From NCBI GenBank assembly GCA_947483555.1, contig CANKMW010000011.1, positions 62,001 to 126,000 on the forward strand: a stretch of 64,000 bases of DNA, in the 5' to 3' direction. Numbering within the stretch: position 1 is the first letter of the stretch; every line of letters starts with the position of its first letter. The DNA is from Myxococcales bacterium. Its GTDB lineage: Bacteria; Myxococcota_A; Polyangia; Haliangiales; Haliangiaceae. Shown in pieces: positions 34,601-44,049 of this stretch. A model generated the notes under the pieces. The model saw nothing but the letters and a program-made list of their open reading frames with translations. It did no database searches and was not told the DNA's origin. The position numbers were made by a program, and so were the translations under genes.

Positions 34601-37338
34601 CCGTCGACGGCTACCGTCGCGCCGCCGCGGCGGGGGGGCCGGGCACCGTCAGCTCGGCGCTGGCATCGATCGCGCTGATCGATCTGGCCCAGCGGCGGGC
34701 CGACACCCCGCTCCGCGTCGAGGCCGAGCGCGCGCTCGCCACCCGGACCGCCGATGCCCGGTTCGCCGGCGCGATCCACGAGGACCTGGGCTGGCTGCAC
34801 GCACTCGTCCTCGAGGATTTCGACGAGGCGGCGCAATCGTTCGCCGACGCCAGCGCTGGCGATCCCGAAAGCGCCGGCGCGCTGCTCGGCGCGGCGCTGG
34901 TCGCCGCGCGCCGCCAGGACCCCGGCGTGCTGGCCGATGCCTATGCGCGGCTCGCGGCCCGGTTGACGATGCCCGACGCGGCGGCGGCGTTGCACATGCG
35001 CGCCGCGGCGCTCGCCACCGCGGCCGGCGAGCACGATCTCGCGGTGGCTCGGGTCGCCGCCGCGCGGGCCATCGCGCCCGACGATGTCGGCGCGCTGCTG
35101 GTGGCGGCGGAGCACACCGCGGTCGCCGCGCCGCCGGGTGTGGACGAGGATCCGGCGACGGCGATCGATCGCCTGCTGGCCCGTGCCGACATCCTGGCGA
35201 TGCGGTCGACGCTCGCCGACGATCCGGCCGCCCGCGACGGCTGGGAGATGGATCGCGCCGAGGCGCTCGAGGCTGCCGGCCGGCTCAAGGAGGCCGGCAC
35301 GGTGGTCGCCGGCGTGGTGCGCGCCGCGCCGTCGGATCTGCGGGCGCTGACGGCGTTGCACCGGCTGGCGCGGCGGGGCGGCGATCGGCCGAGCCAGGCG
35401 CGGGCCGCGGTGGCGCTGGCGCAACGGACCGCCGATCTCGAGACCAAGCGCGGGCTGTGGAGCGACGCCGCGGCGATCTTCGATCCCGGCGGGCACGGCG
35501 CGCCGCCCAACCCGGCGCCCGGTGCTGACGCAGCGGCTGCGATCGCGGTCTACCGGCGCATGGTCGCCGACGAGCCGGGTTCGCCCGCCTTCGAGCGCCT
35601 GCGACAGTTGCTGCGCGGCGGCGGTGACACCCGAGGTCTGGTGCTGGCGCTCGGACCGCGGCTGGCCTGGATCGACAGCACCGGCGCTCGCGTGACCGGG
35701 GTGCCGCTCCTGCTCGAGCGGGCCCAGATCCGTCGTGCCCTCGGCGATCGCCACGGCGCCCGCGTCGACCTCGACGAGCTGCTGGCCCGGGCCCCCGAGC
35801 ACGTGGTCGCCCTGCGCGTGCAAGCCGAGGTCGCCGTCGAGCTCGGCGACGCGCCGCGCGCCGTCGAGCTGTGGCGTCGTTACCTCGCCGTCGAGCCCGA
35901 TGCCGGCCGCCGCGGCGAGGCCGACATGGTGGTGTCCCGCCTGCTGGCCGAGGAGATGGGCGACCTCGGCGGGGCGATGCTGCAGCTCGAGCGCGTGATC
36001 GCCCAGAACCCGCGCGACGCCGGCCTGCGCGAGCGGCTGGTCGGACTGGCGACCCGGGCCCAGGACTGGAACCGCGCCGCGCGCGAGCTGCGCGAGCTGG
36101 CCCGGCTGCGGACCAGCCCCGGTGAACGAGCCAAGGACGAGCTGCGGTTCGGACAGCTGGTGCGCGATCGCATGAACGATCGGGCCGAAGCGCGGGCCGC
36201 GTTCGAGCGCGGCCGCCAGCTCGATCCGCTCAACCTCGAGTTGCTGTACGAGCTGGCCGAGTTGATCGGCAGCGAACGGCCGGGCGCGCGCGCCGAGATC
36301 CTGGTTCGCGGCGTCGACGATCTGCGCGCCGCGCTGGCCGCCAACCCCGGCCTGGTGGCGGTCTACGACCGCCTGGCCCAGACCTTCGCCTGGCTCGGCG
36401 ATCGCGACGGACAGTGGCTGGCGCTCGGGGTGCTCGAGATGGTGTCGACGCCGACGCCGGAGCAGCGCCAGATCCTGGTCGCCGGTCGCAGCCGAGAACC
36501 GGCCCCGCCCTCCCGGCAACTGCTCGACGCCACCACGCGCGCCAGCATGCGGGCCGCCGGCAGCGAAGGCGTGCTGGCCGACATCTGGCGCGCCGCGGCT
36601 GCGGCGGTGGCCGCGGCGGTGGGTGTCGACCCCGGTCGTCTCGGCTTCGGCCGCGGCGACAAGATCGCGGCCAAGGCGCTGGGCAAGAAGTACGACGCGC
36701 TCGCCGCCGGCATGGCCAGCCTCGGCGTCGAGGCCGAGCTCTACATCAGCGAACAGCGTGGCGGGGCGGCGTGGGCGCTGTCGGGAGAGACCCCGGTGCT
36801 GTGCCTGGGAGCCGACGTCGCCGCCGGGACCACGCCGATGGCGCGCTACCTGCTCGGGCGGGCGCTGTGGCTGGCCGCCGATGGGTCGGGCACGCTCGCC
36901 GAGCTCAAGGATGCCGAGGTGGTGTGGTTCCTGATCGCGGCGCTGCGGGCCGCCGAGCTCCCGGTGCCGCCGGCGCTGGGCGACGTCGCCGCCGGCGAGG
37001 ATGCCGCGGTCGCCGAACGGTCGCGGTTGGTCGCCAAGCATCTCGCCCGCCGCGATCGCAAGACCATCGCGGCGCTGGCGCCCCGGCTCGGCCATTTCGG
37101 CGAGCCGCACGGCTGGCGCCGAGCCAAGCTCGCCTCGGCGCAGCGCGCCGGCCTGCTGTTTGCCGGCGATCTGGCCGTCGCCCTCGGCGCGATGGACCTC
37201 GGTCGCGGCGGCCGTCATGTCGCGACCGATCCAGCGGCGCTCGATCTCGCGGCGTGGTCGGTCTCGGCGGCGCACCTCGAACTGCGGCGCGCCCGGCAAC
37301 TCGCGCTGGCGTCGGGCGCCTCGGGAGGGCTGCGGTGA
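31645..37338 (+). CDS. Giant TPR protein with conserved C-terminal domain
   Basis: This 1897-residue protein has an acidic and then Pro-rich disordered N-terminus (to about 180). Roughly 1400 residues of TPR-like helical pairs follow, many with the 'A...YRR.L...P' pattern, such as 'AHAAYRRLVDRAP' and 'IAVYRRMVADEPGSPAFERLRQLL'. The C-terminal 270 residues are a separate alpha/beta domain ('EAELYISEQRGGAAWALSGETPVLCLGADV...RYLLGRALWLAADG'). A similar domain ends the next protein. No signal peptide is seen. The start is ambiguous: GTG 31642 or 31645, or ATG 31744 (MSARIDAMMASIDD); 31645 fits the promoter spacing. GTGA overlap couples it to the next gene. Confidence 0.82.
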   Translation: MAIPPESGAPGRPDGQSDDQAAVPQDGRGVQVGMSARIDAMMASIDDPIDADADEASGGGPRSAGSGAGVPLSIDPDEERSGIEELSMDDVSIEAEAAPLSTASPPRPSGPPRAGPMLPPLPPARPPLPPLSRPPGRAPAPPPRPGVAVIPPRLVSVPPVVAAAPGPLASVRSLALSEHAEAGADAVTEVGQVSDAAIPIDVGELEIAPDDRSGAGERVADDAVAAPATELTLEQRLESPTAVERALGDVGDVAWESRATDLTHALDSVGDRERLADLAYELGELCERRLADESRAVKAFGKALASDPSLRANLWAIRRVFYRRGLWPNLVKLIDAESRFARDDAERADLATEKAHVLAEKLGNIDDARSALEEATHLDSTALAPLCALERLALADNDRTRLVDLWAQLAAASVRPERKLVYLLDQIRFWSDEGGDLDRARMLLAEAAGLGLDPERVAAERLRVAEVAGDKDELLTALEQQAGMLLARSGPAGAPDPSLSPAVAGAPPSRGATLRLHVAALRRRQAQVSRAAGDGDRAWNFLQAALALAPGEALLLADLADLAEELGRYEELAELVQSWQSLEGDPRRALTLSIRRADALLRGGQREPALALLASLEATAPGLAPVAALRERDALTSLDFTALAEAWGRAADAIRTGADVGAPAHAVAGLPVVDVPAAVGFYVAAATVWSHDVGDQRGDAEALAALGRALELAPRDAVALEALVDLHERSGRVGDAGRVLDAAIAAAAPADAVRLLARLGRLLRSHGRLDEAVAADQRRFAADPTDRVTGWRVDSMLDELGRDDERLANLRVLAETEHDPARRGLALVTGARVAEVLGQGDAAIELYRQTLELWPDDRFARVALRAVLRRTGRWEELAAARLAESDGLADGPAVVDALSEAAWVLEDHVGDASGAHAAYRRLVDRAPVGDPIVNHARAGLARTAPTPIEASRALDELADDATGDLAAPAAIALAQANERAGDLDAAVDGYRRAAAAGGPGTVSSALASIALIDLAQRRADTPLRVEAERALATRTADARFAGAIHEDLGWLHALVLEDFDEAAQSFADASAGDPESAGALLGAALVAARRQDPGVLADAYARLAARLTMPDAAAALHMRAAALATAAGEHDLAVARVAAARAIAPDDVGALLVAAEHTAVAAPPGVDEDPATAIDRLLARADILAMRSTLADDPAARDGWEMDRAEALEAAGRLKEAGTVVAGVVRAAPSDLRALTALHRLARRGGDRPSQARAAVALAQRTADLETKRGLWSDAAAIFDPGGHGAPPNPAPGADAAAAIAVYRRMVADEPGSPAFERLRQLLRGGGDTRGLVLALGPRLAWIDSTGARVTGVPLLLERAQIRRALGDRHGARVDLDELLARAPEHVVALRVQAEVAVELGDAPRAVELWRRYLAVEPDAGRRGEADMVVSRLLAEEMGDLGGAMLQLERVIAQNPRDAGLRERLVGLATRAQDWNRAARELRELARLRTSPGERAKDELRFGQLVRDRMNDRAEARAAFERGRQLDPLNLELLYELAELIGSERPGARAEILVRGVDDLRAALAANPGLVAVYDRLAQTFAWLGDRDGQWLALGVLEMVSTPTPEQRQILVAGRSREPAPPSRQLLDATTRASMRAAGSEGVLADIWRAAAAAVAAAVGVDPGRLGFGRGDKIAAKALGKKYDALAAGMASLGVEAELYISEQRGGAAWALSGETPVLCLGADVAAGTTPMARYLLGRALWLAADGSGTLAELKDAEVVWFLIAALRAAELPVPPALGDVAAGEDAAVAERSRLVAKHLARRDRKTIAALAPRLGHFGEPHGWRRAKLASAQRAGLLFAGDLAVALGAMDLGRGGRHVATDPAALDLAAWSVSAAHLELRRARQLALASGASGGLR

Positions 37339-40300
37339 GCGGCACCTCCGGAGGTGGCGAAAAAACGGGCACGCCGAGCGTGTTCGAGGGCGACCTCGAC
37401 CTCGACTCCTGGGACGCGACCTTCGATGCGCTCACCAGCGGTCCGCTCGACCTGGCCAGCGATCCGGCCAGCGATCCGGCGCTCGATCCACTGGCGGCGG
37501 CGCCCATGGCGGCCGACGACGACGTGACCAGCACGCGCATCCCGTCCCTCGCGCTGGCGGGCGGGCGTGGTTCGCGCCTGGGGCCGCCGGTGCCGGTGCC
37601 GGTGGCGCCGGCCACGACCCGGAAGTCGAGCCCTCCGCCGCCGGTCATCCCGCGCACCCCGGCGCCGCCGGCGGGCCGCGACGAGACCGATTTCTCCGAA
37701 CTCGGCTTCGCCGGGCCGCCCGAGGCGCTGGGCTCGTTGCTCGGCCAGCCCCCCGAGTTGCCGCCGATTCACGAGATCTCCGACAGCGAGGTCTTCGAGC
37801 CGACCGGGTTCGAGGAGGACGAGGTCTTCACGTCGGCGGTGCGGCCGGGCTCGGTGATGCCGGGCCCGGAGACCGGCCTCGAGCCCGGCGACCACGCCGG
37901 GCCGGTCGCGATCCTGCCCGGCGACGACGCGGCGGAGTCACCGGCGCCGTCGTACGGCGACGCCACGCGGGTGGCCGAGGTACCGCGCGAGTTGCTCGAT
38001 CGGGACGAGACGGTCGATCGACCGGCGCAGCGCGGGCCGGGGTCGGCGGGCGCGTCGTCGGCGTCACGTGCAGCGGCGGCACCGGACGAGGATCCCTCCG
38101 ACGACACCTTCGATCGCGCCGATCGCACGCGGGTGATCAATCCGGGCGACGCGCTGCTCGCCGAGGCCCGCGGTCCCGAACGTGCCGGGCCGCCGGCTCG
38201 CCGCCCTGCGATCGTCCGCCGCGCGCCGGTGCCGTTGCCGACCTCGGTGCCGGCGCCGGTCGACGACGAGGACAACAACGACTTCGCGGACGGCGGCTTC
38301 GGTGGCGGCGAGTCGACGCGGGTCGCTGACCTCAGGCAGCTCGAGCAGCTGGCCGCGCACAAGGACGCGCGTCACGACCCGCGGTCGAATCGCCCGGCGC
38401 CGACCTTCCCGCCACCCCCCGAGGAAGATCCGTACGACGACATCGAGATCGGTGGCGACCCGATCGGTGGTGACGACGAAGAATCATCGGGAGTGCCGGC
38501 ACGCGAAGCGCGCCGGGTGACTTCCCACGTGGTGCGCCGCGCGGCGCCCGAGGCGTCGGCGGCCTCCGACACCGTGCTCGAGATGGAGACCGATGACGAC
38601 GAGCCGGTCGTCCCGCCGCGGCCGGTCGCGGGCGAGCTCGACCTCGACGCCGCCTTCGACCTCATGGATGGCGAGCGTGAGCCGTCGCCGCCGTCGATCG
38701 TCGCCGCCGTCGAGGCCGTCGCCGCCGTCGAGGTCGTCGCCACCGTCGAGGTCGAGAGCGCGGTCCCCGACCTCATCGAGGAGCCGGCGGCGACCGTCGC
38801 GCCCGACGGACTCGACCAGGCCGATCCGGCCGACGGGATGGCCCCGGCCGTCGCGGCGCTCGACCTCGCTGCGATCGAGATGTCCGACGAGTCGACCGAG
38901 CTCACGAGTGAGCCCGCGCCGCCCGCGGTCGCGGCGGCGCTCGACGAGGCGCTCGCGCTCGACGACGCCAGCGACTTCGCCGACGATCCGCAGGCGCGGA
39001 CGACCATCGGCGTGCCGCCGGCGCCGGCAGCTCGGTTGCGGCCGGTCACGGCACCGGCGCGGATGGCGGCGCCCGTGGCCCTGGGAGCGGCGCTCGAACC
39101 GCCGTCGGTCGCCGGGGTCGCCGCGGTCGACGTCGATCCGAACGCCGACCTGCCGCCGTCGATCTATGGCGACGAGCTTCCCGGCCTCGATCTCGACGCC
39201 CTGGCGCTGCCCGAGCACAGCGCGCTGGTCAGCGGCGATGACAGTGATGAGGTGGCGACCGCCATCCTGGCGCTCGACCGCGAGCTCGAGTTGATCGACG
39301 AGCCGGCTCAGGTCGCGGTGCTACGCGTCGAGAGCGGTCGGCTCTACGAACGCCTCGGCGATGCCGATCGCGCGCGCGCCGGCTACGAAGCGGCGTTGCT
39401 CGCCGATCCGCGCGCGACCGCGGCCTTGCGTGGCCTGCGCCGGCTGGCGCGCGGCGCCGGCGACCTGACCGAGGCCACCCGTCACCTCGACGCCGAGCTC
39501 GGGCTGGCCGGTCCGCTCGAGCGGCGGGCGCTGGGCCAGCACCGCGTCGATCTGCTGATGGCCGCCGGCGACCAGGATCTGGCCCGGGTCGCGGTCGGCG
39601 AGCTCATCGATGAAGCCCGGGGCGACGTCCGCGCCCAGCTCGCGCAGCTCGAGCTCTCGTTTCTCGACGGTCGTGCCGACGAGCTCGGCGAGGCCCTCGA
39701 GCGACTCGGCGCGGTGCTCGCCGATCCGGCGGTGCGCGCCGCCGCCGAGGTCGCTCGCGCCCATCTCCACGAGCGCGCCGGTGACGCCGCGCGAGCCCGG
39801 GCCAGCTTCACCGCCGCCCTCACCGCCGATCCGGGGGCCCTGGCGGCGCGGCTCGGCTTGATGCGCACCGTCGGCGGCGCGGCGATGAGCGAGCTCGCCT
39901 CCCAGGTCGACGATCTGGCGGTGCGCGCCGCGTTGCACCTTCGTGCCGCCGCCCTGATCCCGACGCCGGCGACCGACCTCGCCGCCGCGGCTCGCTGCCA
40001 AGCCGTCGCCGCCGCGGGCGCGGCTGCGGGCGGCGATCCGGTGGTCCAGGCCGCGCTGGTCACTGACGCCGTCGGACGCGGCGAGATCACCGACGAGCTG
40101 TGCACGCTGGCCGAGAGCGCCGCCGATCCCGGCGTGCGTCGCCACGCCGCGCTGTGGACGGCGGCCCGGCTGGCCCCCGAGGATCCGCGCGCCGCGGCGC
40201 TGTACTCGGTCGCGCTGGCCGCGGTCCCGCGCGACGATCACGCCGCGTCGGCCCTGGCCGACCGCTGGATCACCACCGGCAACACGGTCGCCGTGGCCGA

Positions 40301-43300
40301 GTTGCTGGCCGTCCGCGCCGGATCGGGCAGCGCCGCCGCCGAGCACGACCGCGTCCGCGCCGCCGGCTGGTTCCTGGCCGCCGGTCGGCCCGACGACGCC
40401 CTCGCGTTGTATCCGGGCGAGCGCGAGGTCGACAGCCCGGCCGCCGTCGACGCCTGGGGCGAGGTGCTGGCCGCGGTCGGCCGCCTGGGCGATCGCGCCG
40501 AGCTGTTCGCGGCCGCCGCGATCCGCGACGACGAGCGCCTCGACGCCCGCCTGTGGGCCGGCAAGGCCGCGCTCGCGCTCGATCGGGCCGCCGATCCAGC
40601 CCAGCCGCGATCGCTGGTCGCGGCGCTCGACGCCTGGACCAAGGTCATCGAGATCGAGGGCGACGTCGAGCGCGCCCACGCCCGGGCGCTGGCGCTGGCC
40701 GCGACCCTCGGCGATCCCGACATCCTCGGTGAGGTCCTGGGCCGCGCCCAGGCCGCGGCCCAGCCGCCGGCCGCCGCCGGTTCGCTTGGGGTGTTGCGAG
40801 CTCGCACCGCGGTCGCCGCGGTCGGGCCGTCTGGGCAACCCGACTGGGGCCGTGCCGATGACGTCCTGCGCGAGCTGCCCGGCGACGATCCGCGACGGCT
40901 CGCCACCGCGATCACCCTCGCCGCGCGCGGCGGGCGGTGGAAGGATGCCGCGGCCGCGCTCGAAGATCACGCCACGGCGATCGCGACCCGGTCGCCGGTC
41001 GAGGCCGCGCTGCTTCGCTATCGCGCCGCCGGGATGCTGCTCGATCGAGGCGACGATCCGGCGCGCGCGGGCGCGCTCTTGAACCAGATCGCGGAGGATC
41101 AGCCGCAGTTCGGCTTCGTCCATGATCTGCAAGCCAGCGCTCGCCGCCGGCTGGGCGACGCCGCCGGGCCGACCCGCGCCAGCCGCGAGTCGGCCCGCGG
41201 CGCCGACGCCTTCGCGCGGCTGGTCCGCGACGCCGACCATGCCGCGGCCCACGGCGATGCGGTCGCCGCGCTGGCGCTCTACGGCCGCGCACTCGATCTC
41301 CGACCGCAAGATCCGCTGGTCGCCGAGCCGTTGGCGCGGGTGGCGCGCGCCGTGCGCGAGGCCGGCCCGGTCACGGCGCTGGCGCTGGCCGATCTCCGGC
41401 TCGCCGAGGACACCGGCGACGCCAACGCCAAGGCCGACGCCTACGAGGCGCTGGGCCGGATCGATCGCGACCTGCGCGACGACCGCGCCAGTGCGCTGAT
41501 CGCGTTCGAAGCCGCGGCCGACGCCGATCCGACCCGCCACGCGCTCCTGCGCGAGCTCGAGCGCGCCTACATCGTCGAACAACGCTGGGCCGATCTGGCG
41601 CGCTTGCGCGGCCGCCAGCTGGCCGCGCTGCCGGCGCTGGAGGCCGAGAGCACGGGTGACGACGCCATCGCGTTCGCGATGGATCGCGCCCAGCTCCTCG
41701 AGAAGCTCGAGCGGCCCGACGACGAGCTCCGCCTGGCCTACCAGGTCGTGGTCGAGCGGGCGCCGCGGGCCCGCCAGGCCCTGTTTCACCTCGAGTCGCT
41801 GGTGCGGCGCGGCGGCAGCTCGCCCGACCTGGCCACGCTCGAGGACGCCATCGCGGCCTACTTCGTCGGCGACCCCCGCACCCGCAGCGCGTTCCTGACC
41901 CGCGGCGGCGAGACGCTGACCGATCTGGGTCGGATCGACGAGGCCATCGCCCATTTTCGCGCCGCCGACCAGCTGCGTGGTGGCCACGTGCCGGCGCTCG
42001 AGGGCTGGCGTGAGGCGGCGTTGCGCGGCCAGCTGTGGGCCGACTTCGCCGATGCCGCGGCGCGCGAGGCCACGCTCACCACCGACATGGGCGCCCGCGC
42101 CCGGCTGTTCCACCTGGCCGGCGTCGCGCTCATGGATCGCGCGCTGGCCGGCGAGCGGGCCGCCGACGCGCTGCGCGCCGCGCTCGACGCCGATCCGCGC
42201 CACGTCGATGCGTTCGTCCGGCTGCGCCTCCTGTTCGAGGAGCAGGGCGAACACGAGCGCCTGGCCGAGCTGCTCGAGCAGCGGCTGGCGGTCGAGGACG
42301 ACCGCACCGAACAGCTCGGCCTCCACCGTGCGATCGCCGAGCTGTCGCGCAACTTCCTCGAGAATCGCGACGCCGCCAAGCAGCACTACCGCGCCATCGT
42401 CGAGGCGATGCCGGGCGATCTGCGGGCGGTGGCCGCGCTGTCCGATATCGCATGGGAGCAGGGGGCGTGGGCGGAATGCGCGGCGGCGCTCGATCAGCGC
42501 GCCCGCCTCGAGCGTGACCCCCACGTCCTGCGCAACGTCTACTTCCGCCTCGGGGTGATCCACGCCGAGCGGCTGCCCAATCCACCGGCCGCGGTGGCCG
42601 CGTTCCAGCGCGTCCTGTCCTACGACGCCGACGATGAGGCCGCGCTCGAGCGGCTGGCCGATCTCGGCATCGCCACCGAGCAGTGGAAGATGGCCCTGGG
42701 GGCGTGCGAGCGCCTGGTCAAGAACGAGACCGTCGCGCTGCGCAAGGTCGCCCACCTGCACCGCGTGGGCCGCATCTTCGCCGAGGGCTTTGGCGATCGT
42801 CGGCGCGCCGAGCGCGCGTACCAGCTGGCGGTCGACGCCGCGCCCGACAGCGATGTCGCGCTCGGCGCACTGATCAAGTTCTACGAGGACGCCGGCGACG
42901 TGGCCTCGATCCGCGTCCACCTCGGCCTGGTGGCCGCCTCGATGCGCAGCCGGCTGGGTAGCGGCGTCGACCCGATGGCGATCAAGGTGATCGCGCGGGT
43001 CGCCCGCGCCCGTCACGACGCCGGCGTGCTCGGCCAGGGCGCCGTCGCGCGCGCCAGCATCGACATCGCTCGCCTGCTCGGTGTCGACGGCGGCGAGCCG
43101 CCGCTGCTGCCGCCGGTCAACCTGGGCGCGCTGATCCGGCCGGAGATCGACGAGGTGCTGTGGCCGCGCTCGGTCACGCCCGAGCTGCGTCAGATCTTCG
43201 CGTTGCTCGGCGAGCGGCTGGCCAAACACGTCGGGATCGATCTGCGCCCGTACGGCGTGACCCGCGGCGATCGCCTGCGCCCGCAGGCGAGCCCGGTCGC

Positions 43301-43922
43301 GGCGGCGGCGCAGGAGGTCGCCGATGCCCTCGGACTCGGAGAGCTGGACGTCTACGTGTCCGCGCGCCAGCCGTTCGCGATGGTCGCCGAGCCGACCAGC
43401 CCGATCTCGCTGATCCTGGGCGCCGAGGTCGCGAGCCCGGATCGTCTGAGCGCGGTGCGCTTCGCGGCCGGTGGGGCGCTGGTCCTGGCCCGTGCCCAGC
43501 TCGCGATCGCGGCCCGCCTGCCGGTCGACGAGCTCGGCGTGCTGGTCGTCGCGCTCTTGCGGCTGTTCCAGCCCGATCTGCCCTACCTGGCGGTCGACAA
43601 CGACCTGGTCGCCTCGCAGCTGCAGCGGCTGAAGCGGCTGGTGCCGTCAGGGCTGATGAGCGAGCTGCGCCCGTACGCGCTCGGGATCCACGCCGCCGCG
43701 TTCGACCACCGTGCACTGGCACGGGACCTCGAGATGGCCTCCCACCGCGCCGGCCTGCTCGCCGCGGGGGGCGCGGCGGCCCCGTTGCGCCTGCTCCTGG
43801 CGCGGGCCGGAGCGCCCGATCTGGCCGCCGGCATGAACCATCACGAGGTCGCCGAGCTGGTCCGCTTCGCCATCAGCGAGGACCACGCCGCGATGGTGGC
43901 GCTCGCCACCCCCAACCCGTGA
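37335..43922 (+). CDS. Giant TPR protein, paralogue-like partner of the preceding gene
   Basis: This 2195-residue protein starts with GTG overlapping the upstream stop (GTGA) behind GGGAGG. Residues 1-620 are acidic and disordered, with short repeated T-R-V/I patches ('DATRVAEVPRELL', 'DRTRVINPGDALL', 'ESTRVADLRQLEQL', 'ARTTIGVPP'). About 1300 residues of TPR-like repeats follow ('AERAYQLAVDAAPDSDVALGALIKFYEDAGD'). The C-terminal 260 residues ('ELDVYVSARQPFAMVAEPTSPISLILGAEV...ALVLARAQLAIAARLP') resemble the end of the preceding protein. The topology recalls an M48-like peptidase fold without HExxH (tentative). The pair probably works as one large cytoplasmic assembly. Confidence 0.84.
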   Translation: MSGTSGGGEKTGTPSVFEGDLDLDSWDATFDALTSGPLDLASDPASDPALDPLAAAPMAADDDVTSTRIPSLALAGGRGSRLGPPVPVPVAPATTRKSSPPPPVIPRTPAPPAGRDETDFSELGFAGPPEALGSLLGQPPELPPIHEISDSEVFEPTGFEEDEVFTSAVRPGSVMPGPETGLEPGDHAGPVAILPGDDAAESPAPSYGDATRVAEVPRELLDRDETVDRPAQRGPGSAGASSASRAAAAPDEDPSDDTFDRADRTRVINPGDALLAEARGPERAGPPARRPAIVRRAPVPLPTSVPAPVDDEDNNDFADGGFGGGESTRVADLRQLEQLAAHKDARHDPRSNRPAPTFPPPPEEDPYDDIEIGGDPIGGDDEESSGVPAREARRVTSHVVRRAAPEASAASDTVLEMETDDDEPVVPPRPVAGELDLDAAFDLMDGEREPSPPSIVAAVEAVAAVEVVATVEVESAVPDLIEEPAATVAPDGLDQADPADGMAPAVAALDLAAIEMSDESTELTSEPAPPAVAAALDEALALDDASDFADDPQARTTIGVPPAPAARLRPVTAPARMAAPVALGAALEPPSVAGVAAVDVDPNADLPPSIYGDELPGLDLDALALPEHSALVSGDDSDEVATAILALDRELELIDEPAQVAVLRVESGRLYERLGDADRARAGYEAALLADPRATAALRGLRRLARGAGDLTEATRHLDAELGLAGPLERRALGQHRVDLLMAAGDQDLARVAVGELIDEARGDVRAQLAQLELSFLDGRADELGEALERLGAVLADPAVRAAAEVARAHLHERAGDAARARASFTAALTADPGALAARLGLMRTVGGAAMSELASQVDDLAVRAALHLRAAALIPTPATDLAAAARCQAVAAAGAAAGGDPVVQAALVTDAVGRGEITDELCTLAESAADPGVRRHAALWTAARLAPEDPRAAALYSVALAAVPRDDHAASALADRWITTGNTVAVAELLAVRAGSGSAAAEHDRVRAAGWFLAAGRPDDALALYPGEREVDSPAAVDAWGEVLAAVGRLGDRAELFAAAAIRDDERLDARLWAGKAALALDRAADPAQPRSLVAALDAWTKVIEIEGDVERAHARALALAATLGDPDILGEVLGRAQAAAQPPAAAGSLGVLRARTAVAAVGPSGQPDWGRADDVLRELPGDDPRRLATAITLAARGGRWKDAAAALEDHATAIATRSPVEAALLRYRAAGMLLDRGDDPARAGALLNQIAEDQPQFGFVHDLQASARRRLGDAAGPTRASRESARGADAFARLVRDADHAAAHGDAVAALALYGRALDLRPQDPLVAEPLARVARAVREAGPVTALALADLRLAEDTGDANAKADAYEALGRIDRDLRDDRASALIAFEAAADADPTRHALLRELERAYIVEQRWADLARLRGRQLAALPALEAESTGDDAIAFAMDRAQLLEKLERPDDELRLAYQVVVERAPRARQALFHLESLVRRGGSSPDLATLEDAIAAYFVGDPRTRSAFLTRGGETLTDLGRIDEAIAHFRAADQLRGGHVPALEGWREAALRGQLWADFADAAAREATLTTDMGARARLFHLAGVALMDRALAGERAADALRAALDADPRHVDAFVRLRLLFEEQGEHERLAELLEQRLAVEDDRTEQLGLHRAIAELSRNFLENRDAAKQHYRAIVEAMPGDLRAVAALSDIAWEQGAWAECAAALDQRARLERDPHVLRNVYFRLGVIHAERLPNPPAAVAAFQRVLSYDADDEAALERLADLGIATEQWKMALGACERLVKNETVALRKVAHLHRVGRIFAEGFGDRRRAERAYQLAVDAAPDSDVALGALIKFYEDAGDVASIRVHLGLVAASMRSRLGSGVDPMAIKVIARVARARHDAGVLGQGAVARASIDIARLLGVDGGEPPLLPPVNLGALIRPEIDEVLWPRSVTPELRQIFALLGERLAKHVGIDLRPYGVTRGDRLRPQASPVAAAAQEVADALGLGELDVYVSARQPFAMVAEPTSPISLILGAEVASPDRLSAVRFAAGGALVLARAQLAIAARLPVDELGVLVVALLRLFQPDLPYLAVDNDLVASQLQRLKRLVPSGLMSELRPYALGIHAAAFDHRALARDLEMASHRAGLLAAGGAAAPLRLLLARAGAPDLAAGMNHHEVAELVRFAISEDHAAMVALATPNP

Positions 43923-43983
43923 CGTCGCCGGATCGTCGGCGTTGACGTGACCCGGCGCACGGCCCGCATGCCGCGGCCAACCC

Positions 43984-43999
43984 TGGCCTGAAGCTTGCG
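43984..43999 (+). promoter_or_regulatory. Sigma-54-like promoter (-24/-12)
   Basis: TGGCCT-GAAGC-TTGCG keeps GG (43985-43986) and GC (43997-43998) exactly 10 nt apart and matches most of TGGCAC-N5-TTGCW. The expected start near 44010 gives a 40-nt leader with GGAGGA (44038-44043) before ATG 44050. The small dyad GATGG-GATA-CCATC (44017-44030) lies in the leader. Confidence 0.6.
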
Positions 44000-44049
44000 A
44001 ACGCTCCCCGCCGAGGGATGGGATACCATCCTCAACTGGAGGAAATCCC

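Noticed and set aside
32005..37299. A 1764-codon open frame on the minus strand opposite the first TPR giant, and similar long antisense frames at 39321-43229, 20155-23319 and 11115-14219
   Set aside because: They are mirror frames of high-GC coding sequence. Their translations are Arg/Gly/His-rich low-complexity with no domain order, and the opposite strand has clear protein features.
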